A DNA stretch of 64,000 nt from Brevibacillus fluminis (GCF_003710825.1 NZ_RHHQ01000012.1:1-64000); one strand, 5' to 3'; positions 1 through 9,544 are shown, numbered from the stretch's first letter. Translations and numbers: made by a program. The notes: a model not told the origin generated them from the letters alone.

Positions 1-611
1 CACAAAATTCTTGACAGACCCTCAGCCCGCTTAAACACAAACTCCCTTAGCATCCCTTTCAATACCTCAAACGGTATCTGGGCTGCATCACCAGAATGCA
101 ACTGGCCCTCGAGTTCTGCTTTCCGCACAGAAAACGCTGCTCCGTTTCAGATAATTCTCGTACTGGTATTGTCAAATCATCGGCTTTTAGCTCATCATTT
201 TCATATAATACAAAGTACTTTTTCTTTTTTCGCTTCAAATCGGCAAGTTCCTTATCGACATGCTTCAATTCCTGCTCAAGTGGTTCTTTATCCACTTCTT
301 GGCGTTGCCCCAGTTCTCTTGCCACATCTTCTATAATCTGAGGTTGGCATACAATCTTTTCAATCCGAGTGAGAATCTCTGCTTCTGCATAATGGCTCTC
401 ACACTATTCGCTCGACATACAGCCGAGCCTTTATTGGCAAACTGCCCACATTGATAATACAGGCTGTACTTGATTTCCCCATTCTTTTGTTCTTACGTGT
501 GGCACATTGAGCAACCATGCCGTGTTCACACATTGGGCATCGCATAACACCCGTAAAGGGGAAGGAGCCATGAAAAACCTGTGCTGGCTTTTTAGATTTG
601 ACCTTGTACAT
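1..611 (-). pseudogene. Serine recombinase C-terminal fragment (zinc ribbon and coiled coil)
   Basis: Read on the minus strand this stretch encodes the C-terminal half of a large serine recombinase. A zinc-ribbon segment (CPMCEHGMV, then YYQCGQF and AVCRANS) is followed by a charged coiled coil (LEQELKHVDKELADLKRKKKKYF) broken by frame changes, and then by a typical C-terminal stretch (AQIPFEVLKGMLREFVFKRAEGLSRIL) that runs off the left edge. At least three frame changes are needed to read it through, so it is not functional. It continues in family order, but not in strand, with the pieces to its right. Confidence 0.8.
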
Positions 612-872
612 TGCCGCAAGACAAGGCAAATGGAACGGTGGCAAAGTCTTGGGGTATGAATCTGAGAGGTGGAAGAAAGCACATTCCGTAAGCGTAAGGA
701 GACTCGACTAGTCGTTTTGAAACCAGAAGCTGCCCTTGTCCGAATGGTCTTTGAAAAATACGCTAGTGGAAAAGGGATAAAAGCGATTGCTAATGAATTG
801 AATCATTCGGGATACAAGACAAAGTGGGGAAAAGCTTTTAGCGTGCACCGTGTTCCAGATTTCCTCAGAAAT
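612..872 (+). pseudogene. Serine recombinase fragment: central 'recombinase' domain, opposite strand
   Basis: The plus strand here encodes the central DNA-binding recombinase domain. It opens with ARQGKWNGGKVLGYE, the usual motif joining the catalytic and recombinase domains. After a frame change come VFEKYASGKGIKAIANELN and a FLRN-like end. It lies on the strand opposite to the zinc-ribbon piece on its left and the linker on its right. It has no start and contains a frameshift, so it is debris. Confidence 0.75.
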
Positions 873-944
873 GATCGCCTCATGCTACCTTTTTCTTCAA
901 TGTAGTTGGAATTAGTGCCTTCTATTCTCTTGGTCGATAGCGAA
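862..944 (-). pseudogene. Serine recombinase fragment: linker after the recombinase domain
   Basis: The minus strand reads KRIEGTNSNYIEEKG and, after a frame change, HEAIISEEIWN. This matches the stretch that normally follows the recombinase domain and precedes the zinc ribbon. The left edge overlaps the end of the plus-strand piece at ATTTCCTCAGAAAT (859-872), which reads as FLRN on one strand and IISEE on the other. Such a short inverted repeat is a plausible inversion point. Confidence 0.6.
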
Positions 945-1061
945 GGATTGAAGACGGAGACAAAAACCGGAAAAATGAGCCTGCACATGTTGGGTACTAT
1001 TGCAGAATTTGAGAGAGATAATATCGTTGATAACGTAAAAATGGGAACGAAACAACGTTTA
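945..1061 (+). pseudogene. Serine recombinase fragment: second half of the catalytic domain
   Basis: The plus strand reads SEGLKTETKTGKMSLHMLG followed by TIAEFERDNIVDNVKMGTKQR. This is the end of the resolvase catalytic domain and the start of its long helix. In an intact enzyme it would directly precede the ARQGKWNGG segment that here lies some 330 bases to its left. It has no start codon of its own. Confidence 0.75.
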
Positions 1062-1375
1062 CGAAAAGATACACCATATTTCTTAAGGTCTTGTGTAATA
1101 GTTAAAAGATCAAAAAGAGTTCGTGAGATTCGGTTTATTTTCTAGACAATAACTGTTTCAAACAAGCCTTGCTTTGCACCCTTTATCAACTGTTTCAGTT
1201 GTGGGCGATTATGAATTGATTTTCCGGAGATACCTTCATCAACATACTTATTATGGACAATATATCCATGTTGATTAGATATTGTTTCAATGTTTCCAAT
1301 TGAGCCTGTATAATATACCCTTCCTCAGATTGCTCCTCTGTATTTATTAGTACTGCTCATAGAGTTGAGGTATTT
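1062..1375 (-). pseudogene. Serine recombinase N-terminal catalytic fragment
   Basis: The minus strand encodes the resolvase N-terminus: TEEQSEEGYIIQAQLETLKQY, then in another frame YVDEGISGKSIHNRPQLKQL, then GLFETVIV, an in-frame stop, and KINRISRTLFDLLT. The start and the serine-containing first strand are degraded. With the other four pieces it accounts for almost a whole large serine recombinase. The 1376-1563 gap to the TIR gene shows nothing I can name beyond the ribosome site GAAAGGAG before position 1564. Confidence 0.75.
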
Positions 1376-1563
1376 GTATAAGAAGTTATAATGGACTAGT
1401 TTAGATGTGGCTCCTGCTTGAGGGTAGTTCTTTTGATATGCTAAGATTTGGGAAGTATTCTGGAATGTGTGGAACAAATAGACTACTATTATTAAAGATA
1501 GAGTACGAGGGGTTCAGAGCTTACATACTGCTACATAATTCACATTGGTGAAAGGAGTTTAAA

Positions 1564-4095
1564 ATGAATAAGATATTTCTTTCTCATAGTAGTGTGGACA
1601 AAGATTATGTTAGACCGATAGCTATGTATTTTGGTAACGATAGGGCCGCTTTTGATGAATTTACATTTGAGAGTGGAATGCAAACTATAACAGAAATTTT
1701 TAAAAGTATAGATAAAACTGACATTTTTGTTTATTTCATCTCTGAATCTGCATTGAACTCCGAGTGGGTGAAGGAAGAGATTAATCAAGCTCAAGAAAAA
1801 CTTCAGGATAATAGACAGAAACTATCCCAAATATTTCCGATAATTATTGATGAAAATATAAAGCATAGTGATTCTAGAATACCTAGCTTTTTAAGAACAG
1901 GTATGTTTGCATATAATCTTCGTCATATAAATAATTTCAGAATTGCATGCAAAAAAATCGAGTCACAACTTACGTTATTAACTATGAGGCAAAACGAGAT
2001 ATTTTCTCTGAAATACGACTTTTTTTATGGCAGAGATCTAGAAAAGAAAGCATTTAAAGATTGTTTTGAAGAGCGTACCATTGAGGGGAAAATAAAACAT
2101 ATAAAGTGCTTGGTTGTATCAGGGATTGATGGAATAGGAAGGAAAGCGTATGTGCGCGGTACTCTAAAAGATACTGGCCTAATGGAAAAACATTATTTTC
2201 CCTCGGTGATATCTCTTGATAAATCAGAAGGAATAGAGGATTTTATAATAAAAGTATCTGATTTAGGTTTTGGCGAGTATACTATTCCTGATTTTCAGAC
2301 AATAACTGCTCTCGATGACAAAATTAGAATTCTTGCAGATTTACTAATAACCGTACAGAAATATTTAGAACACATAACTATAGAGGATCATTTTTGCTTA
2401 ATTGATGAAACAGGTTCTTTTAAATTTTGGTTTGAAAAAGCATTAGAGCAGATTAACAACCAAATAGTACTATCAGTAATATCGAATGTTAGTCTAGACG
2501 CGTTCCGCTATAGACGTCATTCTTACATTTTTCACTGTAGTCTTGAAGAGCTCGGAGCATCTGATACTGTTGGTTTTTTAAGAACATTATCTAAACTAAA
2601 CGATGTTCCATTTGAAGAAAATGATTTGGATGCCGTCGCACCTGTACTCACAGGATATCCGCCCCAAGTTGTCTATTGCACAGATTTGGCTAAAGAAAAT
2701 AGTATTAAATTTGTTACAAATAATCAGTACCTGGTAAGTGAGATGCCTAACATCAGCTCTGGGAAAATGATTGATTTAGTAATTGAAACTAATCTAAAAG
2801 ATGAATATTTCGGGTTTTTAGCGTTTTTAGCTAGATTTGGTTCAACTCCTGTTGGTCTTGTTAATCTAGTAATTGAAGCCAATAATAATTATAAATTAAT
2901 TCTTTCAAAATTAAAAAAATTTAATATATGCAGCCATACAGGAGCGACTGGTGAATATATAAAGCTAAGTGCTGTGATTCGAGATTATGTTCAAAGAATG
3001 AATTACGAACTAACAGATGATATAAAATCAATATTAAGTGATAGAATAATCCAATTCCATGAAGAAATTCAAGATCCAGAGTATGTAGATTTCCTTGATT
3101 TTTCGGAGTTGACGTATCTTATAAAGGAAAATTTGAAGCAAGGAAAAACCATACCTGAGAGGTTTTTATACTCTACGTTATACGTACAGACTGTTTTGGA
3201 TCTATATAATGAGCGACAATACAATCGAGTTATAGAGTTTGTAGAGTCTCTTAAAACACGTTCAGGCTTTATGTATTTACAAGAGGAAATACAGAAAAAT
3301 ATTCAGTTCTATTACTGCAGTGCATTAGCAAGAAAAAGGTCACTTAAATTTGAGGCAGAAGTTGATTTTTTTCATGCCGAAAATGATTATTATAGGTACA
3401 ATTTCCTGAAAGGCTTCAGTGCGAGATTGAAAGGGCAATATGCCAGAGCAGAAAGATATTTAAACAATGTATTAAGAAAAAACTTTAATCACCATAATGC
3501 AAGACGTGAGTTGGTAATTGTGTACACAAGTATGCAAGACTATGATGTAGCTTTGGAGTTAGCCAAGATAAACTATCATCGTTCACCAGAGAACATTTAC
3601 CATATACAGGCATATTTTGATTGCATGATTAGACAACCAAAATCCAAGTTAGACAATAGAGCTATCGAGGGTATGTTGAATACTGCTAGAGCGGTGCAAA
3701 GAAATAAACCGGCTGAAATCTATTATCAACTTGAAGCAAAGGCAGCAGCTTTTTTGGAAGATGATAAAAAGCGGTCAATTGATTTTATAAGAGAAGGGTT
3801 AAAACAATTTACCAAGTCGTTATATTTATACAGAGATATGTTCGATATATATAAACATTTCGGTGACGTAAAAGGTATGGAGGAGTCCTTCTCCTTATTA
3901 AAAGAAAAATATCACGATGGTCACGATGATCAGAAAATTACAGTTTTCTATCGAGAGTGTTATCTTTCTGCATATAAGGGCAACTCGCTGCCTGTATTAA
4001 AGTTGAAAATTCAAAGCAATCAGGATCTTCCGGACGAAGCAAAATCAACATTATTGTCCAACATCGAAAGAATATACTCTACAGTTAATAAATAG
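1564..4095 (+). CDS. TIR domain / STAND-like NTPase / TPR-like protein, candidate anti-phage sensor
   Basis: The 843-residue product has three parts. Residues 1-140 form a TIR domain (start KIFLSHSSVDKDYV; the W68-V-K-E-E72 motif places a glutamate where bacterial TIR NADases carry the catalytic one). Residues about 150-450 look like a STAND/NB-ARC-type ATPase with a degenerate P-loop (GIDGIGRKA, arginine in place of the Walker lysine) and a hydrophobic FCLIDE strand. Residues about 500-843 are helical and TPR-like, ending in units such as RAERYLNNVLRKNFNHHNARRE. In related architectures the C-terminal repeats sense an invader and the TIR domain depletes NAD+; that role is inferred here. The ribosome site is GAAAGGAG. 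The gene is much lower in GC than the chromosome around it and sits between recombinase debris and another gene fragment, so horizontal acquisition is likely. It appears to stand alone. Confidence 0.75.
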   Translation: MNKIFLSHSSVDKDYVRPIAMYFGNDRAAFDEFTFESGMQTITEIFKSIDKTDIFVYFISESALNSEWVKEEINQAQEKLQDNRQKLSQIFPIIIDENIKHSDSRIPSFLRTGMFAYNLRHINNFRIACKKIESQLTLLTMRQNEIFSLKYDFFYGRDLEKKAFKDCFEERTIEGKIKHIKCLVVSGIDGIGRKAYVRGTLKDTGLMEKHYFPSVISLDKSEGIEDFIIKVSDLGFGEYTIPDFQTITALDDKIRILADLLITVQKYLEHITIEDHFCLIDETGSFKFWFEKALEQINNQIVLSVISNVSLDAFRYRRHSYIFHCSLEELGASDTVGFLRTLSKLNDVPFEENDLDAVAPVLTGYPPQVVYCTDLAKENSIKFVTNNQYLVSEMPNISSGKMIDLVIETNLKDEYFGFLAFLARFGSTPVGLVNLVIEANNNYKLILSKLKKFNICSHTGATGEYIKLSAVIRDYVQRMNYELTDDIKSILSDRIIQFHEEIQDPEYVDFLDFSELTYLIKENLKQGKTIPERFLYSTLYVQTVLDLYNERQYNRVIEFVESLKTRSGFMYLQEEIQKNIQFYYCSALARKRSLKFEAEVDFFHAENDYYRYNFLKGFSARLKGQYARAERYLNNVLRKNFNHHNARRELVIVYTSMQDYDVALELAKINYHRSPENIYHIQAYFDCMIRQPKSKLDNRAIEGMLNTARAVQRNKPAEIYYQLEAKAAAFLEDDKKRSIDFIREGLKQFTKSLYLYRDMFDIYKHFGDVKGMEESFSLLKEKYHDGHDDQKITVFYRECYLSAYKGNSLPVLKLKIQSNQDLPDEAKSTLLSNIERIYSTVNK

Positions 4096-4111
4096 GATTT
4101 ACATAATAACG

Positions 4112-4138
4112 AAGGCCATCCCGCTATGGGATGGCCTT
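4112..4138 (+). terminator. Hairpin after the TIR gene
   Basis: A perfect 11-bp stem (AAGGCCATCCC / GGGATGGCCTT) with a five-base loop begins 16 bases after the TIR stop codon. The following U-rich tract is weak. Confidence 0.7.
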
Positions 4139-4300
4139 ATACTTGCAGTTACAGGTAGTGGTATCACAAATGACACACTCGAAGTTATTTGGAAATCAGA
4201 AAAGCAAAGAAAACCACAACAAGCAAAGTAACCGCCTCAAAGTTGGATTATCCAAACGCACAAATGTTGTTTAGTAACCACAGTAAACCAATTTTTTTCC
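4139..4300. other. Gene-poor stretch with a short open remnant
   Basis: No convincing gene is present. A short plus-strand frame (about 4133-4231) reads GSGITNDTLEVIWKSEKQ before a stop. It could be the tail of a lost mobile-element gene, but it is too short to assign. Confidence 0.3.
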
Positions 4301-4519
4301 GTGAAATGGGGTACCTCTCTTAGTTCCCTGATTTTTCGCCCTCAGGTGTGCGGGTGGTTGAAAGACAAGTTCGGCGTATCGTGGCAGATTGTCCCAAGTA
4401 ATTTAACGGAAATGTTATGCAACCCAGACCCTGAAAGAGCTGAACGAGTGATGAAGGCATTGCTTGAAACGAAAGCGAAAATCAATATGAGATCGTTAAA
4501 GCAAGCATTCGAAGGCTAA
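4301..4519 (+). pseudogene. VOC-family (PhnB-like) protein, C-terminal fragment
   Basis: The frame encodes the C-terminus of a PhnB-like vicinal-oxygen-chelate protein: VCGWLKDKFGVSWQIVPSNL, then a DPDPERAERVMKALLETKAKI segment and a final LKQAFEG. The usual N-terminal half (about 90 residues with the first beta-alpha-beta unit) is missing, and the residues before VCGW do not fit the family. It is therefore a truncated relic, probably cut when the adjacent foreign DNA was inserted or lost. Confidence 0.7.
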
Positions 4520-4563
4520 TGGATATCCCGTGATGTAATGGCCCATTATAGAACGAAACACCC

Positions 4564-4594
4564 AAGCCCGGTCCCTCCCCCCAGGACCGGGCTT
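4564..4594 (+). terminator. Terminator-like hairpin
   Basis: An 11-bp stem (AAGCCCGGTCC / GGACCGGGCTT) follows the VOC fragment. The U-tract is poor. It separates the accessory region from the cysJI operon. Confidence 0.6.
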
Positions 4595-4744
4595 ATTCAC
4601 TTCTCCCCCACAATAAGCAAAACTTATCATCGGCATAAGTGATTCTGATTGCTCGGGTCTCTTTCCTGTGATAATTTTAATTCAAATAAAACAAAGTATA
4701 TATGTTTACTCGGAATAATTTCGTCATATGAGAGGTGCATATTG

Positions 4745-6574
4745 TTGGTACTCAAGGTGACAGACAGTCCATTTAGTCAGGAACAAGTGGAGCTACTGAA
4801 TCGGTTGCTACCCACGCTTTCAGGAGTGCAAAAGGTTTGGCTGAGCGGTTATCTTTCGGCTCTTTCCCAAGCGGAAACAACGTTGGCCGCCGGGGTTCAA
4901 ACCGTTACAGCTACAAGCGGCCCGGTCATTTCCAAGGAAGTGACAGTGCTTTTCGGATCCCAATCCGGTAACAGTCAAAAGCTCGCCAAGAAGCTGTCCA
5001 GCAAGCTCCAAGAGCAAGGCTTTTCCGTAACGCTCTCCTCGATGAGCGATTTCAAGACGAACACGCTGAAAAAGGTACAAAACCTGCTCGCTGTGGTCAG
5101 TACGCACGGGGAAGGGGAACCACCGGACAACGCGATCTCCTTCCATGAATTCCTACACAGCAAAAGAGCGCCTCAATTGGAGGGTCTGCGGTTTTCCGTG
5201 CTGGCTTTGGGTGACACGTCTTATGAATTTTTCTGCCAAACCGGCAAAGATTTCGACAAGCGGCTGGAAGAACTCGGAGGCAAGCGCCTGACGCCCCGCG
5301 TCGATTGTGATGTAGATTACGACGAACAGGCCACTACGTGGATCAACCAAGTACTGGCTGCTCTCGGTGAAGCGTCGGCAAACCAACTCGAGGTCGCTGC
5401 AAGCATCGGTGTTGCCACAACCGGAATCGGTACACAAACCGAAACCGAATACTCACGGTCGAACCCGTTCCAGGCCACCGTGCTGGAGAATTTGAATCTG
5501 AACGGACGCGGAGCAGATAAGGAAACGCGCCACCTGGAAATCTCCCTTGAAGGGTCCAATCTTACCTATGAACCGGGCGACTGTTTGGGCATCTACACCA
5601 AAAATCATCCGCGCCTCGTCCAAGAGTTGATTGACGCGATGGGCTGGAAGCCGGAAGAACTTGTTCCGATTCAGAAGAACGGGGAAGAGGGCACGTTGGA
5701 AGAGGCGCTCACGAGCCATTATGAAATCACGGTTCTCACCAAGCCTCTCTTGGAACAAGCGGCAAGGCTTGTTTCCGGAAACGGGCTGCAGGAGCTGCTT
5801 GCGGAAGGACGGGAGCAGGATCTGCGAGAGTATGTCCGCAACCGGGATTTGTTGGATTTGGTTCAAGACTACAGCTTGAAAGGCGTGTCTGCCAAAGATT
5901 TCGTCTCCATTCTCAGAAAGCTGCCGCCGCGCCTCTATTCGATCTCCAGCAGCTTGCAGTCCTACCCGGACGAAGTGCATCTGACAATTCGTAAAGTTCA
6001 ATACGAGGCGCATGGACGGGAGCGGTATGGCGTGAGCTCGAGCTATGTCGCAGATCGTCTGGAAGCAGGGGAAACACTGCCGGTATTTGTGCAGAACAAC
6101 CCGAACTTCAAGCTTCCGGCTAACCCGGACACACCGCTGATCATGATCGGACCTGGTACAGGTGTTGCTCCATTCCGCGCCTTCCTTGGGGAACGGGAGG
6201 AGGTTGGGGCGAAAGGCAAGACGTGGCTTTTCTACGGCGACCAGCATTTCGCCACCGACTTCCTTTATCAGCTGGACTGGCAGCGTTGGCTCAAAGAAGG
6301 CGTGCTGACGCGCATGGATGTTGCATTCTCTCGCGATACGAGCGAAAAGGTGTACGTGCAGCACCGGATGCTGGAGAAGAGCAAGGAGATTTATCAATGG
6401 CTGCAGGATGGGGCGCATCTATACGTGTGCGGAGACGAGAAAAAGATGGCGCACGACGTCCACGCCGCCCTGGTCACCATTCTCCAACAAGAGGGTGGGC
6501 TTGATGCAGAGGAAGCAGTCGCCTATTTGAAACAATTGCAGCAGGAAAAACGTTATCAGCGTGATGTGTACTAG
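4745..6574 (+). CDS. cysJ: Assimilatory sulfite reductase (NADPH), flavoprotein alpha subunit
   Basis: CysJ passes electrons from NADPH through FAD and FMN to the CysI haemoprotein, which reduces sulfite to sulfide in the cytoplasm for cysteine synthesis. The 609-residue product has the expected order: a short lead (TDSPFSQEQVELLNRLLP), a flavodoxin domain from about residue 65 (LFGSQSGNSQKLAKKL), an FAD domain with RLYSISSS near 396, and an NADPH site with GPGTGVAPFRAFLGERE near 468. It ends in the family-typical YQRDVY. The frame is open further upstream, but AGAGGTG at 4731-4737 points to TTG 4745 (or 4742) and the protein then aligns with B. subtilis CysJ. cysI follows after 34 bases in the same operon. 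Confidence 0.95.
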   Translation: MVLKVTDSPFSQEQVELLNRLLPTLSGVQKVWLSGYLSALSQAETTLAAGVQTVTATSGPVISKEVTVLFGSQSGNSQKLAKKLSSKLQEQGFSVTLSSMSDFKTNTLKKVQNLLAVVSTHGEGEPPDNAISFHEFLHSKRAPQLEGLRFSVLALGDTSYEFFCQTGKDFDKRLEELGGKRLTPRVDCDVDYDEQATTWINQVLAALGEASANQLEVAASIGVATTGIGTQTETEYSRSNPFQATVLENLNLNGRGADKETRHLEISLEGSNLTYEPGDCLGIYTKNHPRLVQELIDAMGWKPEELVPIQKNGEEGTLEEALTSHYEITVLTKPLLEQAARLVSGNGLQELLAEGREQDLREYVRNRDLLDLVQDYSLKGVSAKDFVSILRKLPPRLYSISSSLQSYPDEVHLTIRKVQYEAHGRERYGVSSSYVADRLEAGETLPVFVQNNPNFKLPANPDTPLIMIGPGTGVAPFRAFLGEREEVGAKGKTWLFYGDQHFATDFLYQLDWQRWLKEGVLTRMDVAFSRDTSEKVYVQHRMLEKSKEIYQWLQDGAHLYVCGDEKKMAHDVHAALVTILQQEGGLDAEEAVAYLKQLQQEKRYQRDVY

Positions 6575-6608
6575 GTTTGATCATAGATAGCGAGAGGAGA
6601 TATAAAGC

Positions 6609-8330
6609 ATGTCAGAAAATCATTTGCTTTCGCAAAACAGTGCTCCTCACAGCGATGTCGAGGATATTAAACGCCGAAGCGATTATTTGCGGGGAAGCCT
6701 GGCGGAAACGTTGGAAGACAGAATTACAGGGTCTATTCCTGAGGACGATAACCGCTTGATGAAATTCCATGGCAGCTACATGCAAGATGACCGGGATCTG
6801 CGCAACGAACGGCAAAAGCAAAAGCTGGAGCCGGCCTATCAATTCATGGTGCGCGTGCGTGCGGCAGGTGGGGTTGTCACGCCTGCGCAATGGCTCATGA
6901 TGGACGATATCGCCCAGCGATTTGCCAACGGGACGATTCGCTTGACGACCCGTCAGTCTTTCCAGCTGCACGGGGTCATCAAGTGGAATATGAAAAACAT
7001 GATCAAAGAAGTAAACGATGCTTTGTTGAGCACGCTGGCTGCTTGCGGGGACGTGAACCGCAACGTCATGTGCAACCCGAATCCGTACCAGTCGGACGTA
7101 CATGAACAGGTGTATGAATGGGCCAAAAAACTGAGCAATCATCTGGACCCTCGGACCCGCGCATATTATGAAATCTGGTTAGATGAAGAGAAGGTTGTGG
7201 ACAGTCTGGAAGCGGAAGAGCAAGAACCGATCTACGGCCCCGTCTATTTGCCGCGCAAGTTCAAGATCGGGATCGCGGTTCCACCTGCCAACGACGTTGA
7301 CGTATTCTCACAGGATTTGGGCTTCATCGCTATTCATGAGGAAGGGCGGCTGCTGGGCTTCAACGTTGCTGTCGGCGGCGGAATGGGGATGACTCACGGC
7401 GATACGAAGACGTATCCGCAGGTGGCGCGGGTAATTGGTTTCGTTACGCCGGAACAACTGCTGGATGTCGCCGAGAAAACGGTCATGATCCAAAGAGACT
7501 ACGGCGATCGTGCGGTGCGAAAGCATGCCCGGTTCAAATATACGATCGATGACCGCGGTATCGAATGGTTCATCCAAGAGCTGGAGCAGCGTCTTGGCTG
7601 GAAGCTGGAAGAGACGCGCGCCTATCATTTCGATCATAATGGCGACCGCTACGGCTGGGTGAAAGGGAGCGACGACAACTGGCATTTTACCCTTTTCATT
7701 CAAAATGGCCGGGTGAAGGACGAAGACAACAACCGTTTGATGTCAGGTCTGCGGGAAATTGCCAAGGTGCATACAGGTGATTTCCGCCTGTCGCCGAATC
7801 AGAACCTCATCATCGGGAATGTAACCAGCGAAAAGAAACAGGAAATCGAACAAATCATTCAACATTATGGGCTCACCGACGGCGCTTCCTACTCCGCGCT
7901 GCGGAGAAATTCCATGGCCTGCGTTTCATTGCCAACGTGCGGATTGGCGATGGCCGAGTCGGAGCGCTATTTGCCTACGCTGCTGGATAAGCTTGAGCTG
8001 ATCTTGGATGAGGCGGGCTTGCGCGATGAGGAGATCGTCATTCGCATGACAGGCTGCCCCAATGGATGCGCGAGACCGGCCCTGGCGGAAATCTCCTTTA
8101 TCGGGAAGGCTGTCGGCAAATACAACATGTATTTGGGCGGCGGTTTCACCGGAAATCGCTTGAATAAGCTGTATCGCGAAAACATCGGAGAGGCAGAAAT
8201 TCTGGCAGAGTTGCGGCCGATCTTGAACCGTTATGCGAAGGAACGGGAGGAAGGCGAGCATTTCGGAGATTTCGTCATCCGCGCCGGATATGTGAAAGAA
8301 GTGAAATCGGGACTCGATTTTCATGCGTAA
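6609..8330 (+). CDS. cysI: Assimilatory sulfite reductase (NADPH), haemoprotein beta subunit
   Basis: CysI carries sirohaem bridged to a [4Fe-4S] cluster and carries out the six-electron reduction of sulfite to sulfide. The 573-residue length is standard. The cluster and sirohaem cysteines are visible as CVSLPTC near residues 438-444 and CPNGC near 482-486, with the spacing expected for the family. The basic substrate-pocket motif [12 protein letters not shown] lies near residue 120. The start is ATG 6609 behind GAGAGGAGAT. It is the second gene of the cysJI operon, which ends at the hairpin directly downstream. Confidence 0.96.
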   Translation: MSENHLLSQNSAPHSDVEDIKRRSDYLRGSLAETLEDRITGSIPEDDNRLMKFHGSYMQDDRDLRNERQKQKLEPAYQFMVRVRAAGGVVTPAQWLMMDDIAQRFANGTIRLTTRQSFQLHGVIKWNMKNMIKEVNDALLSTLAACGDVNRNVMCNPNPYQSDVHEQVYEWAKKLSNHLDPRTRAYYEIWLDEEKVVDSLEAEEQEPIYGPVYLPRKFKIGIAVPPANDVDVFSQDLGFIAIHEEGRLLGFNVAVGGGMGMTHGDTKTYPQVARVIGFVTPEQLLDVAEKTVMIQRDYGDRAVRKHARFKYTIDDRGIEWFIQELEQRLGWKLEETRAYHFDHNGDRYGWVKGSDDNWHFTLFIQNGRVKDEDNNRLMSGLREIAKVHTGDFRLSPNQNLIIGNVTSEKKQEIEQIIQHYGLTDGASYSALRRNSMACVSLPTCGLAMAESERYLPTLLDKLELILDEAGLRDEEIVIRMTGCPNGCARPALAEISFIGKAVGKYNMYLGGGFTGNRLNKLYRENIGEAEILAELRPILNRYAKEREEGEHFGDFVIRAGYVKEVKSGLDFHA

Positions 8331-8346
8331 TGCGGCAAAATAATAA

Positions 8347-8379
8347 GGAGCTACCCGAATTAAATGGGTAGCTCCTTTT
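8347..8379. terminator. Terminator between converging cysI and the oxidoreductase gene
   Basis: A 10-bp stem (GGAGCTACCC / GGGTAGCTCC) with a nine-base loop is followed by TTTT on the plus strand. It lies between the two converging stop codons and could serve both. Confidence 0.85.
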
Positions 8380-8383
8380 CGCA

Positions 8384-9418
8384 TCAAAAGCCTTCGACCA
8401 CGAGCTTGCCAATCATGTCCCCGGCCTGAATCTTTTCGTGCGCAACACGCAAGTTTGCGGCATCAATCGGTGTAAGCCGCTGTGTTAAGGTGGTTTTTAC
8501 TTGTTTCGCATCAATCTTATCTCCCACGGCAGTGAGAATGCGGTGTTGTTCGAGCATGTCCTTCGATTGGAATAGGGAGCGAGTAAACATGAATTCCCAA
8601 TGAAAGGATACGCTTTTGTATAAGAGCACATCGAGGTTGATCGGTTCGTTAACGGGAACAACGGAGCATATTTTTCCCTGAGGGCGAATCACTTCAGCCA
8701 TGTTGTCCCAGTGCCCTGCTGTATGGTTCAGGCAAAAAATCATATCGACCGTCTCGATCCCCAGCTCCTTGAGCTGTGGGGCGAATGCCAGTTTATGGTT
8801 GATGATAAAGTCTGCCCCATTCGCTTTTACCCATTCCGATGATTGGGTTCGGGACGATGTTCCGATGACTGTCAAGCCTGCGTTTTTTGCGAGCTGCGTG
8901 GCGATGGAACCAACACCTCCAGCTGCGCCAATGATGAGTATGGTTTTGTTTTCATTCTCACGCTTGTCGTGACTGACTCCCATGCGTTCGTACAGTCCTT
9001 CCCAGGCAGTGAGTGATGTCAACGGCATTGCTGCGGCTTGAGCAAAATCCACGCTCTTTGGTTTCCGTCCCACGATCCGCTCATCTACCAATTGGAACTC
9101 GCTGTTCGAACCTGGCCGATTCAAATCGCCTGCGTAGTATACTTCATCGCCAGGTTGGAAGATTGTGCAGTCCGGTCCAACCTGTTCCACAATACCGGCT
9201 GCATCCCAGCCGAGCACCTTAGGCGCATCTCCATCATTTCCCCTGGAACGAACCATCAAATCAGCTGGATTGACGGAAATCGCTTTTATTCTTACGAGAA
9301 TGTCTGTACCTGCCGGAACGGGGGTTGGCAATTCGAGATCAAGCAAGCTTTGTGGATCTGATAGAGGAAGGAAACGGTAAAACCCGACGGCCTTCATCTT
9401 TTGTGTTGTATGTGTCAT
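8384..9418 (-). CDS. Zinc-binding-type alcohol dehydrogenase / quinone oxidoreductase family protein
   Basis: This 344-residue protein is a medium-chain dehydrogenase of the quinone-oxidoreductase branch (ZADH group). It has a GroES-like N-terminal domain (DILVRIKAISVNPADLMVR) and a Rossmann NADPH site near residue 160 (ILIIGAAGGVGSIATQLAK). It lacks the structural-zinc cysteine cluster of classical alcohol dehydrogenases, so reduction of enals or quinones with NADPH is the likely activity; the substrate is unknown. The frame opens at 9427, but AAAGG abuts that codon. ATG 9418 has correct spacing and is preferred. It is divergent from an HxlR regulator and shares its operator region, so it is probably induced by reactive electrophiles. 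Confidence 0.85.
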   Translation of the reverse strand: MTHTTQKMKAVGFYRFLPLSDPQSLLDLELPTPVPAGTDILVRIKAISVNPADLMVRSRGNDGDAPKVLGWDAAGIVEQVGPDCTIFQPGDEVYYAGDLNRPGSNSEFQLVDERIVGRKPKSVDFAQAAAMPLTSLTAWEGLYERMGVSHDKRENENKTILIIGAAGGVGSIATQLAKNAGLTVIGTSSRTQSSEWVKANGADFIINHKLAFAPQLKELGIETVDMIFCLNHTAGHWDNMAEVIRPQGKICSVVPVNEPINLDVLLYKSVSFHWEFMFTRSLFQSKDMLEQHRILTAVGDKIDAKQVKTTLTQRLTPIDAANLRVAHEKIQAGDMIGKLVVEGF

Positions 9419-9505
9419 TTTTTTCATCCTTTCAACTGGTAATCTGTTATGATTTGAATTGTAGTATGTATAGTTACTTTCAAAAAGTAGGCAGTTAATT
9501 CTGGG

Positions 9506-9526
9506 ATAGTATCAAAAAGATACTAT
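9506..9526. promoter_or_regulatory. HxlR/YodB-type operator
   Basis: ATAGTATC and GATACTAT form a perfect inverted repeat around five A's, just upstream of the hxlR-type gene and between the two divergent genes. The sequence resembles the TACTAT...ATAGTA boxes bound by the B. subtilis YodB subgroup. A looser partner (TAGTATGTATAGTTACT) lies about 35 bp away, near the divergent oxidoreductase start. Confidence 0.65.
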
Positions 9527-9544
9527 TGGAGGTGAAAAGGGTTT

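Noticed and set aside
612..1375. Recombinase pieces as an active invertible shufflon
   Set aside because: All pieces carry frameshifts or stops and no repeated recombination site flanks them, so no orientation restores a working gene.
4595..4744. S-box or T-box leader before cysJI
   Set aside because: The region is only about 150 bases, with no terminator-antiterminator pair or conserved box sequences.
5453..6418. Open frame of 321 codons on the minus strand inside cysJ
   Set aside because: It is antisense to a fully conserved enzyme, has no ribosome site and no recognisable domain; long antisense frames are common in GC-rich genes.
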